From assembly GCA_016928575.1 (NCBI GenBank), contig JAFGKK010000088.1, positions 1-64,000 of the forward strand: a stretch of DNA of 64,000 bases, given 5' to 3'. The notes under the pieces were generated by a model, which was not told the DNA's origin, searched no databases, and saw only the letters and a list, made by a program, of their open reading frames with translations. This document shows, piece after piece, positions 18,178-28,242 of the stretch. Made by a program: the position numbers and the translations under genes. Positions within the stretch are counted from its first letter, which is position 1. Every line of letters begins with the position of its first letter. The DNA is from Anaerolineales bacterium (GTDB taxonomy: Bacteria > Chloroflexota > Anaerolineae > Anaerolineales > RBG-16-64-43).

Positions 18178-19278
18178 ATGTACCGCAAAATTTTCGTGGC
18201 ACTCTTGCTGGTGGCATTGATGACCGGTTTGGTCTCCTGCGCCGGCGCCGGCAAGACCAAGGTGGGCCTTTCATTCTCCGACTTCGCGACCGAGCGGTGG
18301 AAGAATGAAGCCGATCTGATGACGAAGTTGCTGAATGAAAAAGGCTATGATGTCATTGTCCAGGAAGCGGCCCATGACGTCAAAGCCCAGAACGACCAGA
18401 TCGACAACATGGTCTCGCAGGGCATCAAGGGCCTGATCGTCATCGCCGAGGACGGCGATGCGGCCGTGACCGCCGTCGAGGCCGCCGCCGAGAAGGGCGT
18501 GAAGGTGATCGCCTACGACCGCCTGATCAAAACCGCCGATATCGCCGCCTACATCTCCTTCGACAACGTCGAAGTCGGACGCAACCAGGCGGAAGGCGTC
18601 ATGAAGGCGCTCGGCATTCCGGGCAGCACCACCTGGACCAAGGACAACCCGGCCAAGGTCGTGCTCTCGGGCGGCTCGCCGACCGACAACAACGCCCACC
18701 TCGTCCGCCGCGGGCAGATGGAAGTCATCCAGCCCTACCTCGACGAGGGCATCATCACGATCGTCGCCGACCAGTGGGTGGACAACTGGGATCCCGCGAC
18801 GGCTGAGAAAATGATGGAGAACATCCTCACCGCGCAGGCCAACCAGGTCGACGCCGTGATCGCCTCCAACGACGGCACCGCGCTGGGCGAACTGCAGGCG
18901 ATGAAGGCCCAGGGTCTGGCCGGCAAGGTCCCGATCTCCGGGCAAGACGCCACCGCCGACGGCTGCAACTCGATCGTCAAGGGCGAACAGACCGTGACCG
19001 TGTTCAAGGACATCCGCCTGCTCTCCCCGATGGCCGTGGAAATGATCGACAAGCTGATCAAGGGCGAGACGGTGGAGGGCTTGGTGGCCTTCCCGCTCTC
19101 CGATCTGACCGGCGACGACACCAAGACCGGGAACGTGATGGCCAAGTTCCTGGAAGTTGTCCAGGTCACTCAGGACAACGTCTACGACGTCATCGTCAAG
19201 AGCTGCTTCCAGCCGTACGAAGACGTGTACCGCGACATTCCGGATGCCGATCGTCCGGAGCCGGTGACTTGCGACTAA
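18178..19278 (+). CDS. xylF: D-xylose ABC transporter, binding lipoprotein
   Basis: 366 aa from the ATG at 18178, with AAAGGAG upstream. The lipobox LVSC gives Cys21. The mature protein is a CUT2 periplasmic-type binder: VGLSFSDFATERWKNE, AYDRLI, YISFDNVEVG, DAVIASNDGTALG and SGQDATADGCNSI closely follow XylF. It captures xylose for XylGH. The hairpin 19292-19329 follows it, as is common where the binding protein must be made in excess. It is first in the xylFGH-xylA-GH3 run. Confidence 0.94.
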   Translation: MYRKIFVALLLVALMTGLVSCAGAGKTKVGLSFSDFATERWKNEADLMTKLLNEKGYDVIVQEAAHDVKAQNDQIDNMVSQGIKGLIVIAEDGDAAVTAVEAAAEKGVKVIAYDRLIKTADIAAYISFDNVEVGRNQAEGVMKALGIPGSTTWTKDNPAKVVLSGGSPTDNNAHLVRRGQMEVIQPYLDEGIITIVADQWVDNWDPATAEKMMENILTAQANQVDAVIASNDGTALGELQAMKAQGLAGKVPISGQDATADGCNSIVKGEQTVTVFKDIRLLSPMAVEMIDKLIKGETVEGLVAFPLSDLTGDDTKTGNVMAKFLEVVQVTQDNVYDVIVKSCFQPYEDVYRDIPDADRPEPVTCD

Positions 19279-19291
19279 GCGTACTGGATAC

Positions 19292-19329
19292 CTCAAACCG
19301 GGCGGGCGTTCGCGCGCGCCCGGTTTGAG
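19292..19329 (+). terminator. 17-bp hairpin after xylF
   Basis: Arms 19292-19308 and 19313-19329 pair with one mismatch around the stable loop TTCG. No T-run follows. It probably marks attenuation or 3' end protection between xylF and xylG. Confidence 0.75.
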
Positions 19330-19428
19330 TCAATCGGTTCTGCAGACAGTGGGGCGGGCCTCCTTAAGGAAGGGTCATCCTATCCGCAAGGAAGCCCGCC
19401 CTGCGATACCGGGGCGACGGAGTGCGGC

Positions 19429-20985
19429 ATGAGCGACGACGTCATTCTTGAGTTTCGAAACGTAACCAAAAAGTTTCCGGGAATCACGGCGCTTTCCGAG
19501 GTGTCGTTTTCCATTCGGCGCGGGGAGATCCACGGGATCTGCGGGGAAAACGGCGCCGGAAAGTCCACCTTGATGAAGATTCTGTCCGGCGTATATCCCC
19601 ACGGGACGTACGAAGGGCAGGTGATGTACAACGGCCAGGAATTGAAACTGGAGGACCGTGCGATCCGCAAGGCCGCGGAGCAGGGGATCGCAATCGTATA
19701 CCAGGAATTGACGCTCGTCCCCACCATTACCGTGGGCGAGAACATCTACCTGGGCAAGGAGCCGGTGGAATTCGGGGTGATCAACTGGCACAAGCTCTAC
19801 TCCAACGCCGACCGTCTGCTGGAAAAATACAACCTCGGCGTGGAATCCCGCGCGCAAGTGAAGCACCTGGGCGTCGGGAAGATGCAGATGACCGAAATCG
19901 CCAAGGCGTTGGCGGAAAACGCCAAGATCCTGATTTTGGACGAGCCGACCAGCGCGCTGACCGAAGCTGAAATCGAACAGTTGATGGATATTCTGCGGGG
20001 CCTCAAGAAGCACGGGGTGACCTGCATTTACATCAGCCATAAACTGGAGGAATTTTTCAAGATCACCGACCGGGTGACGGTGCTGCGGGACGGGAAAAAC
20101 GTCGTCACCGAATCCACCAAAAAATTGAAAGTGGAAGATCTCGTCCGGCACATGGTGGGACGGGAGATGAAGGAGCGGTTCCCCAAGGGGCACCGCAAAC
20201 CGGGCAAGGTCATCCTCGAGGTGGAGGAACTGCACGCCCTGGACCCCAACGACCGGAACTTTGAAATCCTCAAGGGCGTCAGCTTCAACCTGCGCAAAGG
20301 CGAGATCCTCGGCATCGCCGGGTTGATGGGATCCGGCCGGACCGAACTGGTGATGACGCTGTTCGGGGAATACGGAGTCATCCATCGAGGCTTGATTAAA
20401 TTGGAGGGCAAGGAGATCCGCCCCAAGAGTTCGCGTCAGGCCATGCGGTTCGGAATCAGCCTGGTGCCCGAGGACCGCAAACGCCACGGCTTGGTTCTCA
20501 TTCAATCCATCCTGCGCAACATCTCCCTGGCCAATCTGGACCGGTTTGCGGCATTCTTCCGCATCAACGACTCCGCCGAACTCCGGGAAAGCATGGATTT
20601 CGCCAAAAGCCTGGCGATCAAAGCCTCCAACCTGCACGCCAAGGCGGAATCGCTTTCGGGCGGGAACCAGCAGAAGGTCGTCATTTCCAAGTGGCTGATG
20701 TCGCGGCCGAAGGTGCTGATCATGGACGACCCGACCCGCGGGATCGACGTCGGCACCAAATTCGAGATTTACAAAATCATGAACGAGCTGGCCGAACAAG
20801 GCATCAGCATCATCATGATCTCGAGCGACTTGGTGGAAGTGCTCGGGATGAGCGACCGGGTGATGGTCATGCACGAGGACCATTCGGTCGGCACGCTCGA
20901 CATCGCCGACGCCACCCAGGAAAAGATCATGGCGCTGGCCACCGGCACAGCGACCCACCTTACCCCAGAAAGGCCTAAACGATGA
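19429..20985 (+). CDS. xylG: D-xylose ABC transporter, duplicated ATPase
   Basis: 518 aa with two ABC domains typical of CUT2 ATPases. The first has Walker A GENGAGKST, signature-like LGVGKMQMTEIAKAL and Walker B ILILDEPTSAL. The second has the degenerate Walker A GLMGSGRTE, the signature LSGGNQQKV and VLIMDDPTRGIDVG. It powers xylose uptake through XylH. The start at 19429 has GGAG six bases upstream. The stop overlaps the xylH ATG by four bases. Confidence 0.95.
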   Translation: MSDDVILEFRNVTKKFPGITALSEVSFSIRRGEIHGICGENGAGKSTLMKILSGVYPHGTYEGQVMYNGQELKLEDRAIRKAAEQGIAIVYQELTLVPTITVGENIYLGKEPVEFGVINWHKLYSNADRLLEKYNLGVESRAQVKHLGVGKMQMTEIAKALAENAKILILDEPTSALTEAEIEQLMDILRGLKKHGVTCIYISHKLEEFFKITDRVTVLRDGKNVVTESTKKLKVEDLVRHMVGREMKERFPKGHRKPGKVILEVEELHALDPNDRNFEILKGVSFNLRKGEILGIAGLMGSGRTELVMTLFGEYGVIHRGLIKLEGKEIRPKSSRQAMRFGISLVPEDRKRHGLVLIQSILRNISLANLDRFAAFFRINDSAELRESMDFAKSLAIKASNLHAKAESLSGGNQQKVVISKWLMSRPKVLIMDDPTRGIDVGTKFEIYKIMNELAEQGISIIMISSDLVEVLGMSDRVMVMHEDHSVGTLDIADATQEKIMALATGTATHLTPERPKR

Positions 20986-22244
20986 GCGCCGTTTCCACTC
21001 CTCAAAAAAGCACCCCCATGAATGCGATCTCGCGCGCGGTGCGGGGAAACCTGCAGACCTACGCCCTGGTGATCGCGATGATCGTCATCTGGCTGCTCTT
21101 CGCGGCCTTGACCAACGGGATCTACCTTTCGGCGCGGAACTTCTCCAACCTCTTCCGCCAGATGACCATCACCGCGATCCTATCGGTCGGCATGGTGCTG
21201 GTGATCGTCACCGGCAACATCGATCTTTCGGTGGGCAAGCTGGCCGGATACGTCTCGGTGGTGGTGGCCACCTTTCAACTGCGGACGTGGATCGCGCTCT
21301 TCCCGCCGGACGGCCTGCCGCCGCTATTTGCCGCCATCTTATCCTCTTTGGTCGGAATCGGGGTCGGGACCCTTTACGGAGTCCTGCAGGGTTGGATCAT
21401 CGCCTACCTGAACGTGCCGGCCTTTATCGTAACCCTGGGAAGCATGTGGGCGCTGAACGGGCTGATCCTGATCCAAACCGAGGGAAGGACGATTGCGGCC
21501 AACCAGGATTATTTCGAATTGATCGGACAGGGGTACGTGCGCACGGATGTTTCCTGGGTCGTCGGGGCGATCGTCGTGGTGATTCTCTTTATTACGATGT
21601 TCTTGGGCCGCCAGCAGAAATCGAAATACGGATTCTCGCTTTCTCCGCTGTGGATGGACCTGCTGAAGACCGGCTTCTTTGCGGTCTTGATGCTGGGATA
21701 CATTTTCGTCGTCAATCACAGCAGCGACAATCCGGAAGCCTGCGGGTCGACCCTTCCCATTATCCACGATAAAAGCTGCGGATTGCCCATCCCGGTCATC
21801 ATCCTGGCCCTGTGCGCGGTGATCGTGGCCTATATGTCGGGCAACACCAAGTTCGGCCGGCACGCCTACGCGATCGGCGGAAACATGGAAGCCTCCCGGC
21901 TGTCGGGAATCAACATCAAACGCAACATCTTCTCCGTGTTCGTCCTGATGGGATTGCTGTGCGGCGTCTCGGGCGTGGTGATGGCGTCCTACATCGGCTA
22001 CGGGACGATCGCCGCGGGCGGAGGCTACGAGCTCGACGCGATCGCGGCCTGCATCCTCGGCGGCACCTCAACCCTCGGCGGCGTGGGCACGATCTTCGGG
22101 GCGATGGTCGGCGCGTTGATCATGGCCAGCCTGACCAACGGGTTGCAGATCCTCAACGTCCCGTCGGCGTGGCAATACGTCGTCAAAGGCGCGGTTCTCA
22201 TCATCGCCGTGTACGCCGACGTGTACTTCAAGAAGAACCGCTAG
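20982..22244 (+). CDS. xylH: D-xylose ABC transporter permease
   Basis: 420 aa CUT2 permease with about ten membrane segments. Family hallmarks are [46 protein letters not shown] and [16 protein letters not shown] long variable cytoplasmic/periplasmic insertion (about residues 190-260) is usual in XylH. Its start overlaps xylG (ATGA), indicating coupled translation. It forms the xylose channel in the cytoplasmic membrane. Confidence 0.94.
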   Translation: MSAVSTPQKSTPMNAISRAVRGNLQTYALVIAMIVIWLLFAALTNGIYLSARNFSNLFRQMTITAILSVGMVLVIVTGNIDLSVGKLAGYVSVVVATFQLRTWIALFPPDGLPPLFAAILSSLVGIGVGTLYGVLQGWIIAYLNVPAFIVTLGSMWALNGLILIQTEGRTIAANQDYFELIGQGYVRTDVSWVVGAIVVVILFITMFLGRQQKSKYGFSLSPLWMDLLKTGFFAVLMLGYIFVVNHSSDNPEACGSTLPIIHDKSCGLPIPVIILALCAVIVAYMSGNTKFGRHAYAIGGNMEASRLSGINIKRNIFSVFVLMGLLCGVSGVVMASYIGYGTIAAGGGYELDAIAACILGGTSTLGGVGTIFGAMVGALIMASLTNGLQILNVPSAWQYVVKGAVLIIAVYADVYFKKNR

Positions 22245-22247
22245 ACC

Positions 22248-22325
22248 CCGCCGCGGAGCGCGGCGGACGGGCCCGCGTCCATCGGTTCCCAAAACACATC
22301 CCCGGCCGCCGAAAGGCGGCCGGGG
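22248..22325 (+). terminator. Two hairpins between xylH and xylA
   Basis: A first stem pairs 22248-22255 with 22259-22266 (8 bp). A second has perfect 11-bp arms 22300-22310 and 22315-22325 closed by a GAAA tetraloop. No T-run follows either. They probably act as mRNA stability or processing elements ahead of xylA. Confidence 0.68.
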
Positions 22326-22351
22326 GAACCTACGGCCCAAAGGAGGCTGCG

Positions 22352-23518
22352 ATGTCGGAGTATTCACCCAAGCCCGAGCATAAATTCACCTTCGGCCTTT
22401 GGACGGTGGGCAGCACAGGCCGCGATCCGTTTGGGGAACCGACCCGGGAGAAAAAAACGCCCGTCGAACTGGTGAACCTGCTGGCCGAAGTCGGCGCCTA
22501 CGGGGTCAATCTGCACGACAACGACCTTGTTCCGATCGACGCCGGCGCCGCCGAACGCGACAAAATCGTCGCCGAGTTCAAGGACGCGCTGAAGCAAACC
22601 GGCTTGGCCGTGCCGATGGCCACCACCAACCTGTTCGCCGATCCGGCCTTCAAGGACGGCGCCTTCACCGCCAACGATCCGAAGGTGCGCGCCTACGCCC
22701 TGCAGAAGACGATGGCCTCGATCGACCTCGGGGCCGAGCTGGGCGCCAAAGTCTACGTCTTCTGGGGCGGACGCGAGGGAGTGGAAAGCGACGCCACCAA
22801 AGACCCCGCCGCCGCGATCAAGCGCAACCGCGAAGCCATGAATTTCCTGTGCGAATACGTCCTGGAGAAGAAGTACGGGATGAAGTTCGCGCTGGAAGCC
22901 AAGCCGAACGAACCGCGCGGCGACATCTACAACGCCACCACAGGCCACATGCTGGGCTTCATCGCCACCCTCGACCACCCCGAGATGGTCGGGGTCAACC
23001 CCGAAGTGGCCCACGAGCACATGGCGGGGCTGAACTTCCTGCACGGCGTGGCCCAGGCCTGGGAAGCCGGCAAACTCTTCCACATCGACCTCAACGACCA
23101 ATATCCGGGGCGCTACGACCAGGATTTCCGCTTCGGGTCGCGCGACCCGAAAGCGGCCTTCTTCCTGGTCAAGTTCCTGGAAGACGTCCGCTACGGCGGC
23201 AGCCGGCACTTCGACGCCCACGCCTACCGAACCGAGGACTACGAAGGAGTCAAAGATTTCGCCCGCGGCTGCATGCGAACCTACCTGATCCTCAAGGAGA
23301 AGGGCGCCCGCTGGAACGCCGACAAGGAGATCCAGGCGCTCCTGGAGGAGATCAACGCCGACGACGGCACGATGGCGGCGTATTTCGGCAAGTACGCCGC
23401 CGCCAAGGCCGAAGGATTGAAGCGCCAGGCTTTCGACCGCGCGGCGCTCGGCAAACGCGGAATGAAGTACGAGAGGCTTGACCAATTGACGATCGAGCTC
23501 CTGCTCGGCGTGCGCTAG
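22352..23518 (+). CDS. xylA: Xylose isomerase
   Basis: 388 aa, the shorter class I type known from actinobacteria. It converts D-xylose to D-xylulose in the cytoplasm. The ATG at 22352 follows AAGGAGG. Active-site residues are visible: His55 and Asp58 in NLHDND, Glu182 and Lys184 in [11 protein letters not shown], Glu218 and His221 in NPEVAHEH, Asp246, Asp256 and Asp258 in [15 protein letters not shown], and HFDAHAYR. It is downstream of the xylose importer, so imported xylose goes straight to isomerisation. No xylulokinase gene is found here. Confidence 0.97.
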   Translation: MSEYSPKPEHKFTFGLWTVGSTGRDPFGEPTREKKTPVELVNLLAEVGAYGVNLHDNDLVPIDAGAAERDKIVAEFKDALKQTGLAVPMATTNLFADPAFKDGAFTANDPKVRAYALQKTMASIDLGAELGAKVYVFWGGREGVESDATKDPAAAIKRNREAMNFLCEYVLEKKYGMKFALEAKPNEPRGDIYNATTGHMLGFIATLDHPEMVGVNPEVAHEHMAGLNFLHGVAQAWEAGKLFHIDLNDQYPGRYDQDFRFGSRDPKAAFFLVKFLEDVRYGGSRHFDAHAYRTEDYEGVKDFARGCMRTYLILKEKGARWNADKEIQALLEEINADDGTMAAYFGKYAAAKAEGLKRQAFDRAALGKRGMKYERLDQLTIELLLGVR

Positions 23519-23571
23519 CGGCTTTCCCCGCACGCCGGGCGACCCTATGAAACGGAAACGAGAGTGGTTTC

Positions 23572-25929
23572 TTGAATCAAATTGAATCGAACCCCAAATA
23601 CTTGGATGCCACCCGTGCGGTCTCAATCCGGCTGAGCGATCTGCTCAGCCGGATGACCGTCGAGGAGAAACTCTCCCAGCTGACCGCGTATTGGTTCCAC
23701 GATCTGCTTGACGGGAATTCGCTGTCGGACGACCGGATGCGGACGCTGCTCGGGGACGGCATCGGTCAGATCTCGCGGGTCGGCGGTTCGAGTACGCTGC
23801 CGCCGGTCGAGGTGGCCCGGGCTGGAAACCGCGTTCAGCGCTTCCTGAAGGAGCATACGCGCCTTCGGATCCCCGCCCTTTTGCACGAAGAATGCTGTTT
23901 CGGCTACATGGGGCTGGGCGGAACGATCTTCCCGCAGATGATCGGCCTGGCCGGCTCGTGGAACCCGGAGCTGGTGGAACGGGTGGCCCGGGAGATCCGG
24001 CGCCAGATGCTCTCGGTCGGCGCCCGGCAGGGACTCGCGCCCGGATTGGATATCGGCGCCGATCCGCGCTGGGGTCGGATCGAGGAGACCTTCGGCGAGG
24101 ATCCATTGCTCGTCACGCGGATGGGCGTGGCCTACATCCGCGGGGTGCAGGGGGACGACCCCGCGCAGGGCATCCTGGCGACCGGCAAGCACTTCATCGG
24201 GCACAGCTTGTCCGACGGGGGGTTGAATTGCGCACCGGTCCGCCTGGGGCCGCGGACGATGCGCGAGGTGAACCTGATGCCCTTCCAGGCCGCGGTGGCG
24301 GAGGCGGGGATCCGCTCGGTGATGAACGCCTACATCGAACTCGACGGAGAGGTGGTGGCGGCTTCGCGGCCGATCCTGACCGATCTGCTGCGCGGCGAGC
24401 TCGGCTTCGAGGGGACGGTGGTTTCGGATTACGACGCCATCACCATGCTGAAGACCTACCACCGCGTGGCGGCCGACGAACGCGAAGCCGCAGTAAAGGC
24501 CCTGCGGGCGGGGATCGACGCGGAATTGCCGACGCGCGTCTGCTACGGCGAGCCCCTGCGGGCCGCCCTCGACGAGGGCCTTGTGTCGATCGAGGAAATC
24601 GACGCCTCCGTCCGGCGGATACTGCAGGCGAAATTCGAACTCGGCTTGTTCGAGAATTCCTTTGTGGACGAAGGACGCGCGGCGGAGAGCTTCGAAACGG
24701 CGGATCAGCGCGCGCTGGCCCGCGAGGCCGCCGCGCAAACGCTGGTCCTCCTTAAAAACGACGGCACCCTGCCGCTGAAGAATCCGCGGACGATCGCCGT
24801 CATCGGTCCCAACGCCGATTCCCCGCGCAATATGTTGGGGGATTATTCCTACGCCGCGGACGTGGAGTTGATGACGCATTCGCCCGTGGCCGCGTTCAAG
24901 CTGATGCAGGGGGTGGACCAGGATTTCCTGGACCGGCATTCGGTGAAGGTTCCCTCCATCCTGGAGGGGATCCGCGAACGGGCCGGGACGGAGGCCCTGA
25001 TCCTGCACGCCTGGGGCTGTCCGGTGGTCGGGGATGACCGCACCGGAATTGCCGAGGCGGCGGCCGCGGCGAAAAAAGCGGACGTGGTGATCCTCGTGTT
25101 GGGCGACAAATCCGGGTTGACTTGGGATTGCACCTGCGGGGAGACCCGCGACCGCACCCGGCTGGGTTTGCCGGGCGTGCAGGACGAGCTGGTCCGGGCC
25201 GTTGCGGCGGCCGGGAAACCGATCGTCGCCGTGCTGATCAACGGCCGCCCGGCTTCGATCCCTTGGCTGCAGGAAAACGCCTCAGCCATCTTGGAGGCCT
25301 GGCTGCCCGGGGAGGAGGGAGCCGCGGCGGTGGCCGACGCGCTGTTCGGGTCGGTCAACCCCGGAGGAAAACTGCCGGTGACGGTGGCGCGTTCGGCCGG
25401 CCAGGTGCCGATGAGCTATAACCACAAGCCCTCGGGCAACCGCTCCTTTTTCTACGAATACTACATGGATTCCCCGAACACCCCGCTGTATCCTTTCGGA
25501 CACGGGTTAAGCTACACGACGTTCGAATACGCCGGATTGTCGGTGACCCCCGCCGAAGCGCGGGCCGGAAGCGTCGTCGACATCCGCGTGAAGGTCGCCA
25601 ATGCCGGAAAAACCGCCGGGGACGAGGTCGTGCAGTTGTACGTCTGCGATCCGCTGGCTTCCACTCCGCGGCCGGTGAAGGAGTTGAAAGGCTTCCGCCG
25701 GATCTCCCTCGCACCCGGCGAAACCCGGACCGTCATCTTCCATCTGCCCGTCGACCTGCTGGCCTTCTACGATGAAGCGCTGGACCTCGTGGCCGAGGCG
25801 GGAAAGATCGAGGTGATGATCGGCGGTTCTTCCGAGGATATCCGTCTGACCGGCGGGTTTACCGTGATCGGTCCGCCCAAGGTAAAGATTGCCAGGCGCG
25901 TTTTCAATTGTCCGGTGGAGGTGCAGTAG
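23572..25929 (+). CDS. GH3 beta-xylosidase/beta-glucosidase
   Basis: 785 aa family 3 glycoside hydrolase without a signal peptide, so probably cytoplasmic. Visible are LSRMTVEEKLSQL, the GADPRWGRIEETFGEDP block, KH at 206-207, and the likely nucleophile Asp286 in VVSDYDAI. The second alpha/beta domain follows, then an Fn3-like C-terminal domain (about residues 650-770). With xylan genes upstream, xylosidase activity on imported oligomers is the best guess, but glucosidase cannot be excluded. No in-frame ATG precedes the conserved start, so TTG at 23572 is used, with only a weak ribosome site. Confidence 0.92.
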   Translation: MNQIESNPKYLDATRAVSIRLSDLLSRMTVEEKLSQLTAYWFHDLLDGNSLSDDRMRTLLGDGIGQISRVGGSSTLPPVEVARAGNRVQRFLKEHTRLRIPALLHEECCFGYMGLGGTIFPQMIGLAGSWNPELVERVAREIRRQMLSVGARQGLAPGLDIGADPRWGRIEETFGEDPLLVTRMGVAYIRGVQGDDPAQGILATGKHFIGHSLSDGGLNCAPVRLGPRTMREVNLMPFQAAVAEAGIRSVMNAYIELDGEVVAASRPILTDLLRGELGFEGTVVSDYDAITMLKTYHRVAADEREAAVKALRAGIDAELPTRVCYGEPLRAALDEGLVSIEEIDASVRRILQAKFELGLFENSFVDEGRAAESFETADQRALAREAAAQTLVLLKNDGTLPLKNPRTIAVIGPNADSPRNMLGDYSYAADVELMTHSPVAAFKLMQGVDQDFLDRHSVKVPSILEGIRERAGTEALILHAWGCPVVGDDRTGIAEAAAAAKKADVVILVLGDKSGLTWDCTCGETRDRTRLGLPGVQDELVRAVAAAGKPIVAVLINGRPASIPWLQENASAILEAWLPGEEGAAAVADALFGSVNPGGKLPVTVARSAGQVPMSYNHKPSGNRSFFYEYYMDSPNTPLYPFGHGLSYTTFEYAGLSVTPAEARAGSVVDIRVKVANAGKTAGDEVVQLYVCDPLASTPRPVKELKGFRRISLAPGETRTVIFHLPVDLLAFYDEALDLVAEAGKIEVMIGGSSEDIRLTGGFTVIGPPKVKIARRVFNCPVEVQ

Positions 25930-26429
25930 GCGGACGGGGCGGCGGCAATCCCAAGCCGCGGGCAGACCTGAAGGGTAGCCCATGACAAAGCCCTGAAATT
26001 GGCAGGATTTGCCATGGGGAGCCCCGTTCGTGCGGTCCGTGGCGGATGAAGCGGTCTTTTTTTGGATGTGCTCAGCCAGCAATCGTCAAACTGTCCCCCG
26101 CCCTCGGTGTATTCATCGCCGAGGGTGAATTTCGCCGGGATCCATGGAATCATCGAAAACCACGGGATCCCGACTTCAAGCTCCTCCGTTTGGCAGGGGC
26201 GGGGGCCGGGATGACGAAGGAATCCAGGAACACCGGCAGCGCTTTTTGAGGTTTTTTCGGGGATAGACAGCCTGAGCGGCGTCTCATTTTTTCGGGTTTG
26301 CGCGGAATAGAAGAGTCCGCTTTTTTGGGATCCGGGTACAATGGTATGGATTTACAGGGCCGCCGCGCCTCGGGGAAGGCGGGCGGCGGTCTTTTCGCCG
26401 TACCCTCAAATCGGAAAGGAAGACCCAAG
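25930..26429. other. Intergenic stretch, degenerate repeat-like sequence
   Basis: No gene is convincing. 26150-26235 resembles degenerate dispersed intergenic sequence (GGGATCC and GGGCCGGGATGACGAAGG motifs). A TACAAT at 26337-26342 is a possible -10 for the GYD gene without a clear -35. A GC-rich stem spans about 26358-26394. Confidence 0.45.
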
Positions 26430-26708
26430 ATGAGCGCTTACGTTTTGATGGGAAAGTATTCGCAGGATGCGCTTAAGAAGATCAGCGCCAGGCGCACCGC
26501 CGGAGCTGCCGCGGTGATTCGTAAAAACGGCGGCGAACTGAAGGCGGGCTATGCGCTGTTAGGCGAGGTGGATGTCGTCCTCATCGCCGATTTTCCGGAC
26601 AACGCCAAAGCGATGAAAGCTTCGATCGAGCTTACGCGTTTGCTGGGGATCGGTTTTCGCACCGCCCCGGCGGTCAGCGTGGAATATTTCGACACCATGA
26701 TGGCGTAA
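26430..26708 (+). CDS. GYD-domain protein
   Basis: 92 aa. The sequence starts AYVLMGKYSQDALKKISARR and has the GYALLGEVDVVLIADFPDN pattern of the GYD family, small alpha/beta proteins related to dimeric alpha-beta-barrel folds. The function is not established. The ATG at 26430 has AAAGGAA upstream. It stands alone between two gaps. Confidence 0.85.
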   Translation: MSAYVLMGKYSQDALKKISARRTAGAAAVIRKNGGELKAGYALLGEVDVVLIADFPDNAKAMKASIELTRLLGIGFRTAPAVSVEYFDTMMA

Positions 26709-27006
26709 AGCATCGCGGGTGCGGCGGTCCGGCGAATCCGGCCGGACGGGAGCCCCCTGCCATAAGGCGGACCGAGTTCCGGATATCGAAAACGGCAAGC
26801 CTCCGTCCGGGAGAGCGGCGGTTACATCGTGCCGCTGAGCAAATCGTCCCCCGGGGGATGATCCGGAAATTGCAGGCGCGTTGTATGCCGATCCGGGGAA
26901 GGAGGCCGAGGCCGGAAAGGGGGGCGGACGGCCGCGCTGTTCGGAAAACGGGTATTCATTTACAATACAACGGTCTCCAAGGGATCCCTAAGGATAGGAT
27001 AATTCC
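26709..27006. other. Intergenic stretch before the UbiA-like gene
   Basis: About 300 bp with no gene. TACAAT at 26961-26966 is a possible -10 for the next gene but the -35 region is poor. The rest shows no recognised element. Confidence 0.4.
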
Positions 27007-27942
27007 ATGATCATCAAGCGGCGGATCGACGGCACCATCCGGCTCAGCCGGTACCGCGAATTTCTTTGGTTCGTGCTCATCACCACCCTGCTCGGGGTGG
27101 CCTCCTCCAACGGCGAATTCGGCATCCGGATGGTGACGGTGCTGATCGCCAACTGGATGGCGGTGGCGTTCATGTTCATGATCAACGACGTAGAGGACGC
27201 GCCGGACGACGCGCTTTGCCCTCAAAAGGCAATGCGCAATCCGATTTCCGCGGGGATGCTTTCTCACCGCAGCGGTTGGTGGGTGTCGATTCTGGTGGGT
27301 TTGCTGGCCGGTTTCCTCTACCTGCTGTTGGGCGTCGGACCGGCCGTGTGGGGATGGATCGGCCTGTTCCTGGGGTACGTGTATTCCTGGAAGCGGATCC
27401 GGCTGAAAAATTTTCCGATCGTGGATTTCCTCTCCCACGGCATGATGCTCGCCGGGTGCCAGTTCCTGGCGGCGTTTTACACTTTTTCCCCCGGAGTCTA
27501 CTGGTGGTGGCCGTTCCCGTTTATCATGACGGTGTCGATTTCCATGTACGGCGAGTTGTTCAACGAATTGCGGGATTTCCACAAGGACCGCGAAGCCGGC
27601 TTGACCCACACGGCGCTGTTGGTCGGGTACCAGCCGACGGCGGTTTTAATGTACAGCCTGCTCGGGATCGGAGTTCTCTCGGCCGTCATCACCCTGATCG
27701 GGATCATGATCGTGCCTTTCTGGGTGCTGGTCATCACCGGCGTCCTGCTGATCTGCCTGCTGATCCCGGCGATCGTGAGGATCGCCCGCCGGGCGCGGAC
27801 CCGGGCGGCCGAGTACGAACCGCTGCACAAACCGTTCGAGATCTCCTTTGCGGTGGCGCTTTCCACATATTACGTATACCCGTGGCTGGGAGCGTTGGGG
27901 GCCCGCCTTCTGCATTGGCTGCCGCGCTTCTCGTTTTTCTAA
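27007..27942 (+). CDS. UbiA-family membrane prenyltransferase
   Basis: 311 aa with about eight membrane segments. The first Asp-rich motif is NDVEDAPDD at residues 60-68 and the second is DFHKDREAG (about 190-200), the metal-diphosphate sites of UbiA enzymes. These transfer polyprenyl groups onto aromatic or other acceptors for quinones, hemes or lipids. No quinone or heme genes are nearby, so the acceptor is unknown. AAGGAT precedes the ATG. Confidence 0.82.
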   Translation: MIIKRRIDGTIRLSRYREFLWFVLITTLLGVASSNGEFGIRMVTVLIANWMAVAFMFMINDVEDAPDDALCPQKAMRNPISAGMLSHRSGWWVSILVGLLAGFLYLLLGVGPAVWGWIGLFLGYVYSWKRIRLKNFPIVDFLSHGMMLAGCQFLAAFYTFSPGVYWWWPFPFIMTVSISMYGELFNELRDFHKDREAGLTHTALLVGYQPTAVLMYSLLGIGVLSAVITLIGIMIVPFWVLVITGVLLICLLIPAIVRIARRARTRAAEYEPLHKPFEISFAVALSTYYVYPWLGALGARLLHWLPRFSFF

Positions 27943-28149
27943 CGGACGCCGAAAGAGAGTCTGGAAATCCTCCTTGCGGACGACCTTCCCAAGGCGCCGG
28001 TGGAAGGGATTCGCAGCGGTATTGTCCGATATTCTCCTAGCCTGGAAGGACCTCCCGGGCTCGGGGGGCAATTTCTCCACCGGCGCGCTTTCTTTGGCTC
28101 CGCGCCGCAGGGGGAAGGCGGGCAGACTGCACGATTTGCTCCAATTTGT

Positions 28150-28155
28150 TATAAT
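28150..28155 (+). promoter_or_regulatory. -10 box of tRNA-Val
   Basis: Perfect TATAAT, 13 bases before the mature tRNA 5' end. The -35 region at 17 bp is poor. Confidence 0.6.
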
Positions 28156-28168
28156 ACGCGCGCTATTC

Positions 28169-28242
28169 GGGCGCATAGCTCAGTCGGTTAGAGCGCTTCA
28201 CTCACATTGAAGAGGTCGGGGGTTCGAGTCCCTTTGCGCCCA
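28169..28242 (+). tRNA. tRNA-Val (CAC)
   Basis: 74 nt cloverleaf. Acceptor GGGCGCA pairs with TGCGCCC; D-stem GCTC/GAGC; anticodon stem CTTCA/TGAAG with loop CTCACAT, giving anticodon CAC; T-loop TTCGAGT; discriminator A. The CCA end is not encoded. Confidence 0.96.

Noticed and set aside
23623-25008. Long minus-strand open frame opposite the GH3 gene
   Set aside because: GC-rich codon bias keeps the opposite strand open. The plus strand has catalytic GH3 motifs, the minus strand none.
26046-26249. Small plus-strand open frame before the GYD gene
   Set aside because: The translation has the look of a degenerate dispersed intergenic repeat rather than a protein.
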